Positions 34,101 to 46,629 of a stretch of 64,000 nucleotides of DNA are shown here, piece after piece; positions within the stretch are counted from its first letter, which is position 1, and each line of letters starts with the position of its first letter. Below the pieces are notes generated by a model, which saw nothing but the letters and a program-made list of their open reading frames with translations, was not told the DNA's origin and ran no database searches. The position numbers were made by a program, and so were the translations under genes. The stretch is from Pyrus communis (taxonomy: Eukaryota; Streptophyta; Magnoliopsida; Rosales; Rosaceae), in NCBI RefSeq assembly GCF_963583255.1, contig NC_084815.1:18636807-18700806 (forward strand), in the 5' to 3' direction.

Positions 34101-34736
34101 ATTGGATGGTTTTGAGATTAGGTCAGCACATTAATAATAACAAAACTTTTTTCTTCTTTTGCAGCATGGAAGACTGATCCGTTTGGAGAGCCAATCTTTG
34201 CTGAAGGGACAGGGCAAAAGTTTGCGGATCCATTTGACTATGGAGGAGGATTAGTGAACCCGAACAAGGAAGCGAATCCTGGCCTCATATATGACATGGG
34301 CACAAATGACTACATAAACTACCTTTGTGCGTTTGGCTACAACACCTCAGCTATTTCTCTGCTTGTTAAACAAGCAACATCATGTCCTGTTATAAAACCT
34401 TCAATTCTTGATGTGAACCTGCCTTCCATTACAATTCCAAATCTAAGAAGTCCTGTAACACTCACTCGAACTGTAACGAATGTTGGCCCTGTCATCTCAA
34501 CATACAAAGCCCAAATCGAGCCTCCACCAGGCATCAATGTAGTTGTGAAGCCAGAGGCATTGGTCTTCAACTCGACAGTTAAGGCACTCTCCTTTACAGT
34601 TGCGGTTTCCACCACCTACCAAGTGAACATGGCATACTTTTTCGGAAGCCTGACATGGACTGATGGGGTGCATGCTGTGTCAAGTCCCATATCTGTGAGA
34701 ACACAAATCATACAATCCTATACTGATGACAACTGA
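31173..34736 (+). pseudogene. SBT-D: SBT3-type subtilase, complete but for one nonsense codon
   Basis: Nine exons join in frame: 31173-31292, 31532-31623, 31895-31992, 32076-32902, 33035-33120, 33334-33579, 33671-33785, 33849-34038, 34165-34736 (2346 nt, 782 codons). Exon 1 has a hydrophobic leader (KALLLVAVSFLLVF). Catalytic residues are all present: Asp154 (GIMDFG), His230 (GHGTH), Asn339 (DNTGP) and Ser559 (GTSMATPH). Codon 257 (32534-32536) is TGA where relatives have CGA Arg (GLVRGGAP), so translation would stop after the His motif and before Ser. All splice sites are GT-AG. It is one C-to-T change from an open frame, so it may be a recent null allele, or a sequencing or haplotype difference. 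It lacks the intron that splits the Asp motif region in SBT-A. Confidence 0.9.
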
Positions 34737-36704
34737 AAATGGATCATACTCATCCATTAAATTGTAATAATGCAGATACATGGTTGAATAATCGAATAAG
34801 TATAATAACGGTGAATATTTCCAAAGACTAGGTCTGCTTCCCTTCTCTTTTGTGAGCATAATTTGTTGATTATATAATTCACAATTGAAATAAGATGAGG
34901 GAGTATGAATGCTTGATGAACAACTAACTTTTCCAAGGTCATCCTACTCGAGAAAATCTTGGATGTCACTTGTTGTGTACAATCATATGTTTATCTCTTA
35001 TCACGTGAGATATACACATGATTTTAAACCTTGAAAGGCCGGCGACTGTGACAAATGTGGGAAAAATTAATTCGAAGTATACGGCATTGGTGCAGGCACC
35101 TCCTGCTGTCCTGCATAATAATGACAGTTCAGCCTCGATGTGGCTTTAATATTTGTGGCAGTTAGTTTTCTGTTAGTTTTCAATGGCCAGAACACTCTGA
35201 TTGCACCAGTTGATGCCAAGAGTAGAGTATATACTGCTTCTAGTTTCAGCAATTTTCGTTGGAAAATGATATCCGCACACTTTTTTCTCCTTTTGCACAC
35301 CCTTGTTTATTTATATATCTAGGTTCTCTTTTAGCTTATTCAATCCCAAAGCAATAAATAAACATGCGTGTGCAGGCGGAGAAAAATGGCATGCGTAACT
35401 TCTTTTTATGGATAACTAACTCTAATATTTACTGTCCATCCGATGTGTAGCTGCACATAGTTTATTTAGGTGAGAAGCAGCATAGGGATCCTGAGCTTTT
35501 AACCATTTCACATCATGAGATGCTGGCATCAGTTGTTGGCAGGTAAATTTACACACATAACATTAGTCTGTCATGCTACTTCAATCTTCTCCACAAAGAA
35601 TGAGTACTTAAGTTTCAAATTAAGCAGCTTGAAGTCGCACGGACAAACTTTTGGTTTCTTGAATAACTTGTCCAATAAGGACATCTGTAGACAAATTAGC
35701 TTCGTTCGTGGTTTTGCTGCCTCTGAAACTTGATTGCCTGTCTGAAGGTGACTTAATTTAGTCCTAAAAAGTAAATATCTAAAATGGTTGCCAATTATGT
35801 GTGGTTTAATCATATGTCACAGCAAAGAAGCCGCCATTGACTCAATGGTCTATAGCTATAGACAAGGCTTCTCTGGCTTCGCAACCAAGCTTACAGAATC
35901 GCAAGCAAGGAGGATTTCAGGTATGTACTTTTGAACATACAATTATATATGCCCCAAAATTTGGGGATCATAACTAATGATTATATTCCTGCTGTTCAAT
36001 CTTGATAGAGTTCTCTGGAGTTGTTCATGTCATGCCAAATACCTTTTACACACCGCAAACTACTAGGAGTTGGGATTACCTAGGCCTCTCTTCTCATTCC
36101 CCCACCAATGTTATGCATGAGACCAACATGGGAGATGGGATTGTCATTGGCATCATTGACAGCCGAATAGGGCCAGAGTTGAAAATGCTAATTGATGAGA
36201 GGGTTGGGCCAATCCCTACCCGTTGGAAGGGCCGATGTGAATCAGGAGAGCGCTTCAATGCCACAACAGACTGCAACATAAAACTTACAGGAGCAAAGTG
36301 GTTCATAGATGCATTCCTTGCTGACAATGAGCAACCATTCAACAATACAGAATTTCCGGAGTTCTTGTGTCCGAGAGATGCTGAAGGACACGAAAGACAT
36401 GGAACGCACACTGTTACAACCGCTGCTAGTTCCCTTGTGGCCAATGCAAGTTGCAAAGGGCTTGCCCTAGGATTAGTCCGAGGTGGTGCACCACGGCTCA
36501 CTTGGCCGTGTACAAGGTATGTTGGAATGTGCCATATTCCATATGCGCTGCTGCCGATATGCTTAGAGCTACTGATGAAGCAATAAATGATGGTGTAGAT
36601 GCATTGTCGCTCTTTATTAGCCCCAACAATCCTAATCCTATGTTTGAGGTTGATAAGCGCGACACAAAAGCCATTGGCTTATTCCATGCTGTGGCCAAAG
36701 GTAT

Positions 36705-37525
36705 TGTTTGAGTTAATATTTAACACTGGACTTTATGACGACGGAGGCCCAAGAACACAAAAAGCAAGGAGGAGATTAGGCTTGGGCAAATAGACAGCCC
36801 AGGAAGAATTAAAAACCATTTTTACAAGGAATAGACAACAAGCCTATGGAAGAAGTGAAGACAGCTCATTCCTAGCAAAAAGCATAGTTCGAGGGTATGG
36901 GCAAGCAAATAAACTGGTGACTCACCATGGTCCAGAAGCCCTCCCCAAAAGGCAAGGCTTCAGTCAGGCTAAAACATCTATAAAAGCAACAAGGGACACC
37001 AATGACAAGGACACTCAACCAATCAATCGAAAGACATCCCACTTTGCTCTTAGACAAGCCAGAAACAAGAAAGCCTTAGTTTGTCCAGACTTCCCCCTTT
37101 TAGTCATAGATTCACCATAGAAAGCCATTTTTATCAAGTTTAGAAGCTTTGCTACCTTGCCCCAGTGTTGTAGTATCGAATCCCTTTAGGAAATCCTATT
37201 TACATTTCATTTTCTAGAAAAAGAACCTTATACAGACTTAACCCATCTGTGACAATCCATTGATAACCAAGAAGTCTAATTAACTTGCGGCACAAGTAAT
37301 TAACCCAGTTCATAACTAAAAAAGAATAGTCTATTATACAAAAATAACAGTGGCACGCTCAGATCTATATTAGCTTTGATTATGAGCCCCAAGGCCTAAC
37401 AAAGGCCCCACAGAGGCACCATTCAAACCAACAGCAAACTCACATTGCAGCACACTAAGCAGCAAATCTTGCCCGACAGGCAAGAACCCCGGGGAGCTGT
37501 GCGAGGGACAGATTTGGCTTGAATA
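36705..37525. mobile_element. Solo-LTR-like insertion in SBT-E exon 4
   Basis: The 821 bp insert begins TGTTTGAGTTAA, ends GGCTTGAATA and is flanked by GGTAT on both sides (36700-36704 and 37526-37530). The protease frame continues directly after the second GGTAT. TG start and 5-bp duplication fit an LTR; the expected final CA reads TA. It has no gag-pol, and the inner ORFs are not recognisable. Confidence 0.7.
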
Positions 37526-38634
37526 GGTATTACCATTGTTTGTGCTTAGGCAATACTGGACCTAATCCTCAGACAGTGGCGATTTGTAGCTACCACCATC
37601 GACAGATCCTTCCCCACGCCCATCACACTCGGAAAAAACAAAACTCTACTAGTGACTCATACAAAATATGTTGCAAATTAATTCTCTAAATTGATCATTA
37701 ATATGATTAAGCTTTTTTTGATTAAGCATTAATATGTTATCCTTTTTCTCCATTGATTTGCTTGATAAATATTTTAGGGGCAAGCCATGTTTGCAAGAAA
37801 AGAGGTTGGTTTTACTGATTTCGTTTATCCAGAAGGTCCAGAACTTCTCCTTACATCATACGGGTAATGTATTTATTTGCACTTTAAAAAGAGTTTGTTT
37901 TATTGTTTGTTGGTGATGCCGAAGAGAAAAACCTACCTAAGACAACTACGGCGGATCTCAGGCTAATCATGCACTGCAGTGTTGGAAAGTTAAAATGCAT
38001 GGCAGTGCATTATTGGCTTGGATACCGCCATAGTGGTATACCCGTTGTAAGTAAATTTCTCTCAATTTTGGGAACCAAAACCATAACACTGAATACTTAC
38101 TTGCAGTGTCTGCGGGTCCCTAAGACTAAATAACACTTCTGTTGCTGGAAATGTAGTCATTTGCTTCACAACGGAGCCCAAGCAAGAACAAATTACTAGC
38201 ATCGTATCTGCTGTTAGAAGTGCAGGCTGAGTTAGAGTGATTATTGGTAGGAATCCTAGTAATCTCTTGGGTGCTTGCAGCAATGACTTCCCCTGCATTG
38301 TTGTTGACAACGAACTTGGCACCGAATTATTTTACAAGGTAACTCAAGCGTGATTTTCTATATTCATTCCACAAGGTAACTTCATTTTTACAACACTATA
38401 ATCAATTTAGAATCATTATTCTCTTTGTAAAATAAAAAATTTAAAAAAAAAGTGACAATGTTTTTCTTTGTGATACACAAATTTCCTATTGTAAAACTGA
38501 GCCCTTCTAAGACACTGACGGGAAAGCCTGTATCGAGTAAAGTTGCTCACTTTGCTAGAGGACCTAATTCCATCTCTCCTGTAATTTTGAAGCTAGAATT
38601 TGCTACCAAATTAGTCCTGTTAAGCAATGCACCT

Positions 38635-40490
38635 TTGGGTGCGTTTGTTGCACTGGATTATCTCGGACTGGACTATCTTCAGAGACTACGCTGGAATGAC
38701 TTAGATTAGACTAAGCTGGACTAACTTGGTGACTAACTTGGTGAAACGTTTGGTACAGTCTCGGACTAAAAAGCAGGATAACGAAAAACCATCACATTCA
38801 TCACCCAAAAGACCAACAAAGCAAATTTAGAACAAAAGTCATACATTTTTTTTTATATATAAAATTTTAATTTAATAAAGAATGATGTTAGGAGCTACAT
38901 ATACGACATGGAGTCATCGAATGAAGTACTATGTTATGTATACAAAATGTATACATACGTTCTATATGATTTCTATTTGACATACAAACTCAACTCGGGA
39001 TCTTTTCCTTTCTTCCAGTAACTAGTGGACTGGTGCACTCGAATCTTGCATGCTTGAGTATGGACTCTCGATATCTGTTCTTCGCATATGAAGAGAGCTT
39101 AACCTCGTGGTCGAAGATAAGGACACACCAACATTCCTCTCTGCACTGAGCATGTGGAAATACACTTGAGGTGCCCATCTAACCCGCTAGTTTAGGAGAG
39201 GGAAGGACTGCAGGTAACAAATCGAAGCTGTGACAGTTCCTACAAGACCTCCGGTGAAGACGTCCTGCCAATGATTAAGTAATCATCACATTAGAGATTC
39301 CCACGAGAGCAGCACATAGTAATGGAAGAAATATAATGCAGAGCTTTGCGGAATGGCCTCTATGATCAAACACTTTGATCTTCTCGGACAAATACCATGC
39401 AAGAAAAACCAAGAACTGCAAATAAAACTGAAGTATTTCAGCAAAAGGAATCAAACAACAACAATTTTCTGCATTTATTTACATAACTAAGATTAAATGA
39501 ACAATTGTAAAAAGCAATTGAAATAGAATCGAGGTATATGAACGGGAAAGTACAACAAACAAAAACAAACAACTAAACCTAGTGCACCAGGCTACTGCCA
39601 TTGCAGAGTCATTGCAAAGTAGATACATAGACAAACAATTAATAAATTTGGCTCCCAGTTTTCGAATTATTTGTTAATAATTTACCAAAAACAACACTCA
39701 AACTCCAAAGCTCTACATCTGCATCTAAATTCCTTGTCCTTAATACTAGTTTTCTAATCAAAAGCCTTGCATCCGCATCCAAAGCCTTGCATATACATCA
39801 AATTGCAGACATGATAGGAATAGACAAGAGCACCACATGCTGAGGCACACAATTCTTTGTCCTTAATCCTAATTTTCTAATCAAAATTTGCACCATAATT
39901 ATTGTTTTACTTTTCTCATGGAACACCTAATTATTACTGATATTAATATGAACAAATGTGCAGCCCCGTGCACCAAGCTACTGCCATTGCAGAGTCATTG
40001 CAAAGTACATAAACTAACAATTTGAACCACGCTAATCACCCACTTGCCTCAGACCACTTAGCCACTAATGATTTATGAAATTCAACCCAAATCAAAAACA
40101 CCCAAATTTTCACAGTTTTCAAACTCAAAACAACAAATCGATAAAACCCAATAATAATTTAACGATCTGGAAAACAAAAACGAAGAAATAAATCGTCGGA
40201 TTCGAAATTTGCCAGATCAGGAGTAGATGATGATGAGCACGAGATGAGGGTGAGCAGTATGAGGATGACGGAGCAGGAAGAGGAGCGAGCAGACGAGGAT
40301 GAGTGACGAAGGGCTTAGTAGTCCCGGCGTATTTGGGGATCCTCGCTAAGAACTCCTAGCAAAGGAGATAGCCGGAGCAAGTGAAGGATACTCTCATTAA
40401 ACTTAAGTCCCTTTGCCTACCAAACATGGGACTACACTAATAATTAGTGTAGTCTAGTACAATGAAACTTTTAGTGAGTCTAAACAAACA
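38635..40490. mobile_element. DNA-transposon-like insertion in SBT-E intron 7
   Basis: SBT-D and SBT-E align up to GCAATGCACCTTT (about 38635) and again from ATTCGATTAAGCTG (about 40496). In between, the left edge GGGTGCGTTTGTTGCACT and the reverse complement of the right edge (AGGTGTTTGTTTAGACTC) are imperfect inverted repeats. The inside holds a segment duplicated at about 39582-39620 and 39969-40008 (GGCTACTGCCATTGCAGAG and close variant) and GA-rich sequence at 40210-40310. No transposase was recognised. Confidence 0.5.
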
Positions 40491-40511
40491 CCTCATTCGA
40501 TTAAGCTGAAT

Positions 40512-40640
40512 ATAGCTTTTTGATAGTCGCAGCCAAATATAGCTGCGCTTGGTGTGAGTATAATATAGTTTTTTGATGGTCGCAGCTAGATATAGTTGCG
40601 CCTGGTGTGAGTATATTAGCAGCTGGTTCTTAGGACATCT
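40512..40640 (+). repeat. 53 bp tandem duplication of the intron 7/exon 8 junction in SBT-E
   Basis: TATAGCTTTTTGATAGTCGC followed by the exon start (CCAAATATAGCTGCGC, PNIAA) occurs twice with a 53-base offset. Only the second copy continues into TTAGCAGCTGG (LAAG). Confidence 0.75.
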
Positions 40641-40720
40641 TTAACTGACCCGATCAAAGGATTATAGGGTTAAAAATTACACGAAATAACACGAAAACTA
40701 TCTTCAACCAAAGGCTAGGC

Positions 40721-41015
40721 TGTAACATCCCACATCGCCCAAGGAAGTGGATCATGTAAGCCTTATATGAATATTCCCATCTTTACCTAGCACGAGGCAT
40801 TTTGGGAGCTCATGGCTTCGGGTTCCATCGGAACTCCGAAGTTAAGCGAGATCGCGCAAAAGCATTCCCAGGATGGGTGACCCACTGGGAAGTTCTCGTG
40901 TGAGTTCCCAAAAACAAAACCGTGAGGGCATGGCGAGGCCCAAAGCGGACAATATCTTGATATGGTGGAGTACTCGAGCCGGAGATGTGGTGGGGGCCCA
41001 GGCCGAGATGTGACA
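40721..41015 (+). mobile_element. Cassandra-type TRIM solo LTR with a 5S rRNA-like promoter
   Basis: The 295 bp block starts TGTAACATCCCACATC and ends GATGTGACA. Inside, about 40821-40905, is a 5S rRNA-like stretch with GAACTCCGAAGTTAAGCG (A box/intermediate element), GGATGGGTGACC (C box) and ACTGGGAAGTTCTCGTGT. This layout is that of Cassandra, a TRIM whose LTR carries 5S-type pol III signals. Flanks TAGGC and TTGGC differ at one base. No second LTR or primer-binding site follows, so it is a solo LTR. It is not a 5S gene: the 5' third is lost. Confidence 0.85.
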
Positions 41016-41380
41016 TTGGCCAAAGGGCTCGTGAGCTCCACTAGGCCACAAATGTGAAATCCGACCAACCGACTGGCCTAATAATTCAAATCCAACGGCT
41101 AACGCCAGGTGACCATTGGATTTGAAATTTTGTTTTATTTTGGGACAAAGTTGTTTAAAAAATAAAAATAAAAAGTTCTAATTTTTTTTCTTATAACAAC
41201 CTAAGCCATTAAACAACATTAAATAACATTAAACTTAAACAATATTAAATAACACAATCTCCACCCTAGTACTACTTAGGGAAGTTATTCAAACTTAAAC
41301 AACATTAAAAAAAAAAAACATTTAACAACATAAAACTTAAAAGCCTACTCCATGGTTCTTTTGGCCCAAAGATGTGCAAC
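41016..41380. other. AT-rich flank after the Cassandra LTR
   Basis: AACATTAAATAACATTAAAC-like words recur at 41210-41330. TTTAACTGACCCGATCAAAG before the LTR (from 40638) and TTTGAAATTTTG after it suggest that the LTR sits inside another small repeat. I see no gene. Confidence 0.4.
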
Positions 41381-41389
41381 AAGATCCTG

Positions 41390-43209
41390 TTGTAGTTACT
41401 TGTTTAAGGCATGCAAACGTATTATCCTATGGCGCCTCATATACTCATTTAAAGAGATATTACATGTTCTTGGATCCAAAGGTAAATTAGTGAGTGTCCA
41501 AATCATAAAGCGCAGAGCCTTTTTGACCAAGAGGGTAACCAACAAATATGCAACGTTTTGCACGGGTATCAAATTTGTGAGTGGGCTAGACAATAGTGGC
41601 ATAACAAAGACAACCCAAAACTCTCAAGTGACCAAGGGATGGTGGTCGATTGTATAGAAGTTCAAAAGGAGATTTGTTAGATAGTAATGGTGATGGTAGG
41701 CGGTTAATGAGATAGACAGCGGTTAAGACACAATCACCCCAGAAGAAGAGAGGTAAGTGGGACTGGAAGCGGAGGGCACGGACAACAGTAAGGATGTGCC
41801 GATATTTTCATTCGACAACCCCGTTTTGTTGTGGAGTATAAACACATGTGCGTTGATATTCAATGCCATTAGTGTGGAAAAAAGATTTCATGGATAAAAA
41901 TTCTTACCCATTATCAACCCTAATTGCTTTAATTTTGACATTAAATTGAGTGTGGACAAAGGATATGAAGAAGGTTTGCAAAAGTTGTTAAGTGTTAGAT
42001 TTAAAATCATTGACAATGGTAAGAAAATATCTAGCCCCCGAATGTGTGGGAATTTTATGTGGACCCTAAATATCACAATGTAACAAATCAAATGGTGTAT
42101 GAGTTGAAATTGAACTTAAGGGAAAATGAAGTCTTGTTTGTTTGGCCATGGGACAAACCCCATAATTAGTATCCAAAGAAATGTTATGTGAAGATAATAA
42201 AGGAGAGACTAACTTAAGACGAAATGGAGAAGGATGTCCGAGACGCATGTGCCATAGGTTGGAGGGATGGGAGACTTGGCAAGAAACGGGTGTCTCTGCA
42301 CTGGAGACAAGTAATAAAGACCACTATGTTGTTTACCTAAGCCAATCAACTTCCCTGTTGTCAAGTCTACAAGACACAAAAAGTGGGAAACAGTATGACA
42401 CAACAATTTAGAGAATCATTGATTTGCTAGCATACATGAGATTTAAAGAAAGACGAGACACATAAAACATTATCCAAAGTAATGTCAGAATTAAATAATA
42501 TAGTGTTGTTGGAAGTTATTAGGGCTATAGAACCAGTGGGTAAATTGGCTATGGGTGTAGATGATGAATTAGTTTTAATGAAAAATGTACAATCAGAAGT
42601 GATGTGGTATGTAGCTCCACTATCCAAAATCCAAGGCTTGGTGAATGCAGAATTTACTAAAAGAGCATAAACAGGAGGCAGACTTGCAACATTTGCATAA
42701 ATATTGTTGTTATCAGAATCACAACTAGAATTTATCACGGACAGAGCATGAACCAGTTGTAATAGTTGTTCATTAGAGAGTCCATGTAATGGATTGGATG
42801 AAGAAGAGGATGGGGCCCAATTGGAAACATGGGCTATTGGTGTGTCGGCATTGGCATTGGCAGCATGATGAGGAATATGATTGTCATGATGGAGGTCAAC
42901 AGCATGTATGTCGGTTGCATAGGCTAAAGTAAAATTTTTTGTTGGTATTTGATCTTTTCCTGTCATGTCGGTTGTGTTTGCTAGAAAAAATTTGGCTAGT
43001 GTTTGTAGCGGAAGTGGGATAAGCGTCTGTCTAGAGTCACCAGGATCGATACTCTGATGCCATGTAAAGAAAATAGAGTGTGTAATTGTTTTGAATGAAT
43101 TTCTTCCAATTGAATAATTAAATATGTACAAGGTATTATATACAAATATCACAATCAAGCACATAGCCACTATTACGGCATGCATGCCGTGATCCACAAT
43201 TTGTGGCAT
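41390..43209 (-). pseudogene. Ty1/copia relic: Gag end, protease, integrase
   Basis: A 260-codon frame at 43209-42427 carries the protease motif ILDSGATYHIT. Further on, minus-strand pieces keep RLGHPSP and CPMAKQ (HHCC region, about 42250-42100), HCDI (about 42070) and TPQQNG (near 41830), then degrade through several stops to about 41390. RT and RNase H are absent. A primer-site-like GGCATCAGAG (rc of 43053-43062) precedes the frame. It is a different lineage from the element at 22246. The frame is broken in integrase. Confidence 0.8.
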
Positions 43210-43330
43210 TTGACTTGTGCTAGAAAAGGTAAATTATAATACTATATTAACTATGATAATATTTTCTTAATGTTTGACGTAATCAGGAAAATATTATCAT
43301 AAACACAATAATATTATAATAACTACAATC
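43063..43330 (-). repeat. Probable 5' LTR of the copia relic
   Basis: TGTAAAGAAAATAGAG begins directly beside the primer-site-like sequence, as an LTR end would. The outer limit is uncertain because no partner LTR was found. The region has internal direct words (ATAATATTTTC, ATATTATCATAA). The stretch 43330-43800 beyond it shows nothing I can identify. Confidence 0.45.
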
Positions 43331-43819
43331 ATTATTTCCTAATAAAACTTCTAGTCTAACTACGGACCAAGGAACAGTCTCAAGTAAATAGAATCTATTA
43401 GGCACCGGCCTCCCAATAGGGTGCTAGATAACTTGCTCTAAGGAACTCAGCAAAATAGCAGGGTGACGGCTAGTTTTGGTACATTGGGAGATATCATTAT
43501 TGCCAGACTAAACCATCGGATTGCTAATCCACCGTACGAGTCTGTGAACTCACTATTATATGCAATAATTTTTAGCAAATTTATTCACGATCGCACAAAG
43601 AAGCCTTGATTAGCGATTTTCTGCTCAAGTTCACCGATTGAATTATCAGACACAATGATAATATGAAATTTTTCTCACTATCTAATGCTTGTTGAACCTG
43701 ATGCTCTTTGCTATTCAAATTCCTCGTTCACATATCAAACACCACCGTAGTTGATGCAGTTTAAATTATGGGGACCAAAACAGAAATGAAATAACACCCA
43801 AAACCTTAATTTGGACTAT

Positions 43820-44880
43820 TTATGGGAAAATACTTGATGCTGTTCTGTTTATACTCAATGACACCACATGCATGTATAAAAGTTTCAGCAACGCCGTGAA
43901 ATATGAGAGCCTTCGTGTAAATGTGATTTAATCTGGCTTATTTTTTAGACAAATTGTAATTTATATTTAATTGAGTATGTAATTGATCTTGTAATTATCA
44001 TACAAGATCTCATGTCAATTAGTTTTATTAGTCCAGCCTTTTAGGATTAGATTGGTTGGTCAAAGATGAAGATTAATTGAGGAAGGACTTTCTAGTCCAA
44101 GAAAAGTGTGTAAAGTCACCTATTTAAGAGGTCCTTCACACTCAAAGGATGATATCTTTTGCAACGCAAAATATCCATATTGCATTTGAGTGAGCAAAGG
44201 AAGCTATTCTGCACTTCGTTCAAATCCAGCTGTGTGCAACCCTGCTTTGTGCATCAGACATTCAAGATTGAGAGGACAAGGCTCGCTAGGTTGTGTACAT
44301 GGGTCTCGTATGAATCTTGTAAATAAAATTGACATTCAATCATTTAGTTTGATTTCTTGGTTTTACTTTACATTTTCACTTCGTCAACCCATTGATAAAT
44401 TTTTCAGTGATGACAACCTTGACCTAGTTACTGAAGAAGTTGGGAAGGGTTCTACCAATGCTGGACTCTTTTATCTTCAAATTCTCACACGCCCTTTCAC
44501 GTGTAATGAATTTGCAAGTCAAATATGTGGACAACATGAATTAGGTGACATGGAGCACGTGTGGCCGTTAGGCTTCACACGTGGGCCAACCTGCTCTGAT
44601 ACTATAAAAAAATTGGGTTCCACCATAAAACCAATTGGTAATATAGGGAGTAGCTCAACATCTTATAAGCCCTTGCAAAGTTTCTTCTTTAACCAATGTG
44701 AAACTCTTTTACCTTCACATTCTTATAGTTACATCACCGATAGAATGGTGTTTCTGATACTTTTGGAAATCGATTCAATTCATGCTTCTTTTTGCAATAG
44801 AAAATCCGGAGCCCCATTGTTTCTATTAATTTCTTCCTCGGTTGATAAGGGCAACGGCATCAAGTGAGCTATAGTGGGGT
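43820..44880 (+). pseudogene. Duplicated SBT relic with flank, carrying internal insertions
   Basis: 43850-43910, 44385-44430 and 44735-44870 align piecewise with 16430-16720: ACTCAATGACACCACATG, a CGTCAACCCATTGATAAA word, then TTTGGAAATCGATTCAATTC and TTTGCAATAGAAAA. Two stretches (about 43912-44385 and 44430-44735) are extra here. A 225-codon plus-strand ORF (44190-44867) crosses all pieces but shows no domain and is probably chance. Confidence 0.55.
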
Positions 44881-45592
44881 CATTGAGTGTCGTGGACCTC
44901 AATAACTCAATGTAATCCGTCTTGTTAAGTTGTATTAAACCCTAGAGCAAGTTTAATAAAAGGAATGTTTTGTAGGTGACTTTAGCATTTTTTGACCAGC
45001 ATACTCCACTCCAAGCTCATCTAATCTCAGTAGTTCTCCCCCTTCTAGTACAACTCTTTACTCCTATATTTTCTTCTTTTTCTCCTCAATCTCTCTTCTT
45101 CTCAAACTTAAATTAAGTCTTAATTAAACACAATACTGAACTAAATTTTTATGATTTATCTTAGCTTGAACTCAATCTTTGTTTGAATCTTATAAGAACT
45201 AAGAAAAAAAATACAACTTGCTACATTTTGTTAATGTTTATATCAATCACTCTCCACGTTTGACAAAAGATTTCCTTTGTTTTTCTTAAATGTATTAACT
45301 TTAAGTTTTTTTTTTTTCATATGTCTCTTTGTGTAATATTATGACATATCTAAGATATGAAAACACATCATCAACAATATAAATAAAAGTATGATCAATT
45401 TTTAAGAGTTTATATTCTAGAAGCAAAATTGGTCGCACGAGATCTTTTTCCTAAAAGCATTTTGTAAGTTCATTAATTAAACTATCAAATATCTCTTGTA
45501 TTTCATTTTATTCTACTTTTTCTTCGCGCCACACGGCACAACCCTGATATGATCTTTATGATGAGATCATGAGATGACCTGTATTTATGTAA

Positions 45593-46273
45593 TTAACATT
45601 CACAAAAACAAGTGTCACTTGTACGGTTGATATTTTTGCAGCCACGAGGACAAAACTCTGTCGCATCTACTGCTTCAACGTGAAGCTCTTTTTCTTTACT
45701 CCCACAATCTACAACGCATGTGCATTCACCATGTACACATTTGCCACCCAGACCGCAGTCTTCGTTCCACACAGAAAATGGGATCCTCCATAAACCTTCA
45801 ACAGTGGTGAACCTACAAAATGCAACAGGTTAATATACATACTATTCCATTGGCCTGCACCTCCATGAACGGTTTATGCTTCAAATCATCAATCACAAAT
45901 TATTTATAAAAAATAAAAAAATTAAATTAAAAAAAATTAGACAAACCTAAAACTAATAAGACATCCAATTATATTGAAGGAAAAAAAACGAACATAGTGT
46001 TTCTTGAAAACACTAAAATAACTATAATTTCATCCAATGATAATATATACGGCTTCTCACTTGAGTGATTTTCTTTGTACATATAATCTTTTAGAGAAGA
46101 CTTAAAAAAGAAATATTTTGAAATTTTGAAATACGAAGCAAAGTGAGCCCTATGAGAGTGTAGAGAGAGAGAGATAGTAAGCCCTATGAGAGTGTGTAGA
46201 GAGAGATAGAGAGAGAGTAACAACTTGTAGTGACAAAGAGGAGCAGTAAAAGTATCAATTTGATAGTCGTCGT
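45593..46273 (-). pseudogene. CRP-4: cysteine-rich peptide pseudogene
   Basis: The closest relative of CRP-2. Exon 1 (about 46273-46222) keeps the leader (TIKLILLLLF-like) but the start ATG is ACG. Exon 2 (45812-45593) has a 4-base deletion after CATTTTCTGTGT, shifting the frame before the second Cys. The rest of the exon would still encode KCVHGECTC, FCPRGCKNI and TCFCEC in another frame. The intron carries GA/CT microsatellite tracts with an extra duplicated stretch near 46150-46215. Upstream promoter words match CRP-2. Confidence 0.82.
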
Positions 46274-46629
46274 ACTAGGTTATGTGATCAATCAAAAGCT
46301 ACAAGAGAGGATTTAGCTTGTTGTATGTAAGTTTGAATTTGTGAAAATCAAACCTGACATAGAATTTAGCTATAGAACGGAAGTTGGTAAAACGGGATTT
46401 TGTAGATTTGTTTGAAAGGTTTTTCCTATTTAGAAGATATTTTCTTTCTATGATAAGATTTTTTATTTTCTACATTGACATTTTTGCTATATATTTTGAG
46501 AGGGGTCTATACTGAATTACTTAAGAAAATCTCACTATTCTTAAAGTTTTAGAAAGTTAGGAAACTATGAAATACTTTTGAACCTAATTTCAATTATGGG
46601 AGCTCTATCGATATAGACACCCTATTTAT

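Larger units (their letters stand above)
35149..40640 (+). pseudogene. SBT-E: SBT-D-like subtilase broken by frameshift, stops and insertions
   Basis: Remnants keep the SBT-D order: exon 1 (35149-35229, start lost), exon 2 (35451-35542, intact), exon 3 (35823-35920, intact), exon 4 (from 36009; Asp in IIDSR; a three-residue insertion next to the HGTH motif; one-base deletion near 36495 after GGAPR), a solo-LTR-like insertion at 36705-37525, the rest of exon 4 (37526-37655, with a deletion), exon 5 (37777-37862), exon 6 (about 38107-38340, TGA near 38228), exon 7 (about 38490-38593), then a roughly 1.85 kb insertion and a duplicated start of exon 8 (40512-40640). The catalytic Ser and the C terminus are missing. 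Confidence 0.88.

Noticed and set aside
40821..40905. 5S rRNA gene
   Set aside because: Only the last two thirds are 5S-like, with an altered middle, and it lies within an LTR with TG...CA ends.
40787..41068. Three overlapping minus-strand ORFs
   Set aside because: They lie across the Cassandra LTR and its 5S-like region; no protein features.
44190..44867. 225-codon plus-strand ORF
   Set aside because: It crosses a patchwork of duplicated SBT relic and inserted pieces, has no domain and no splice logic.
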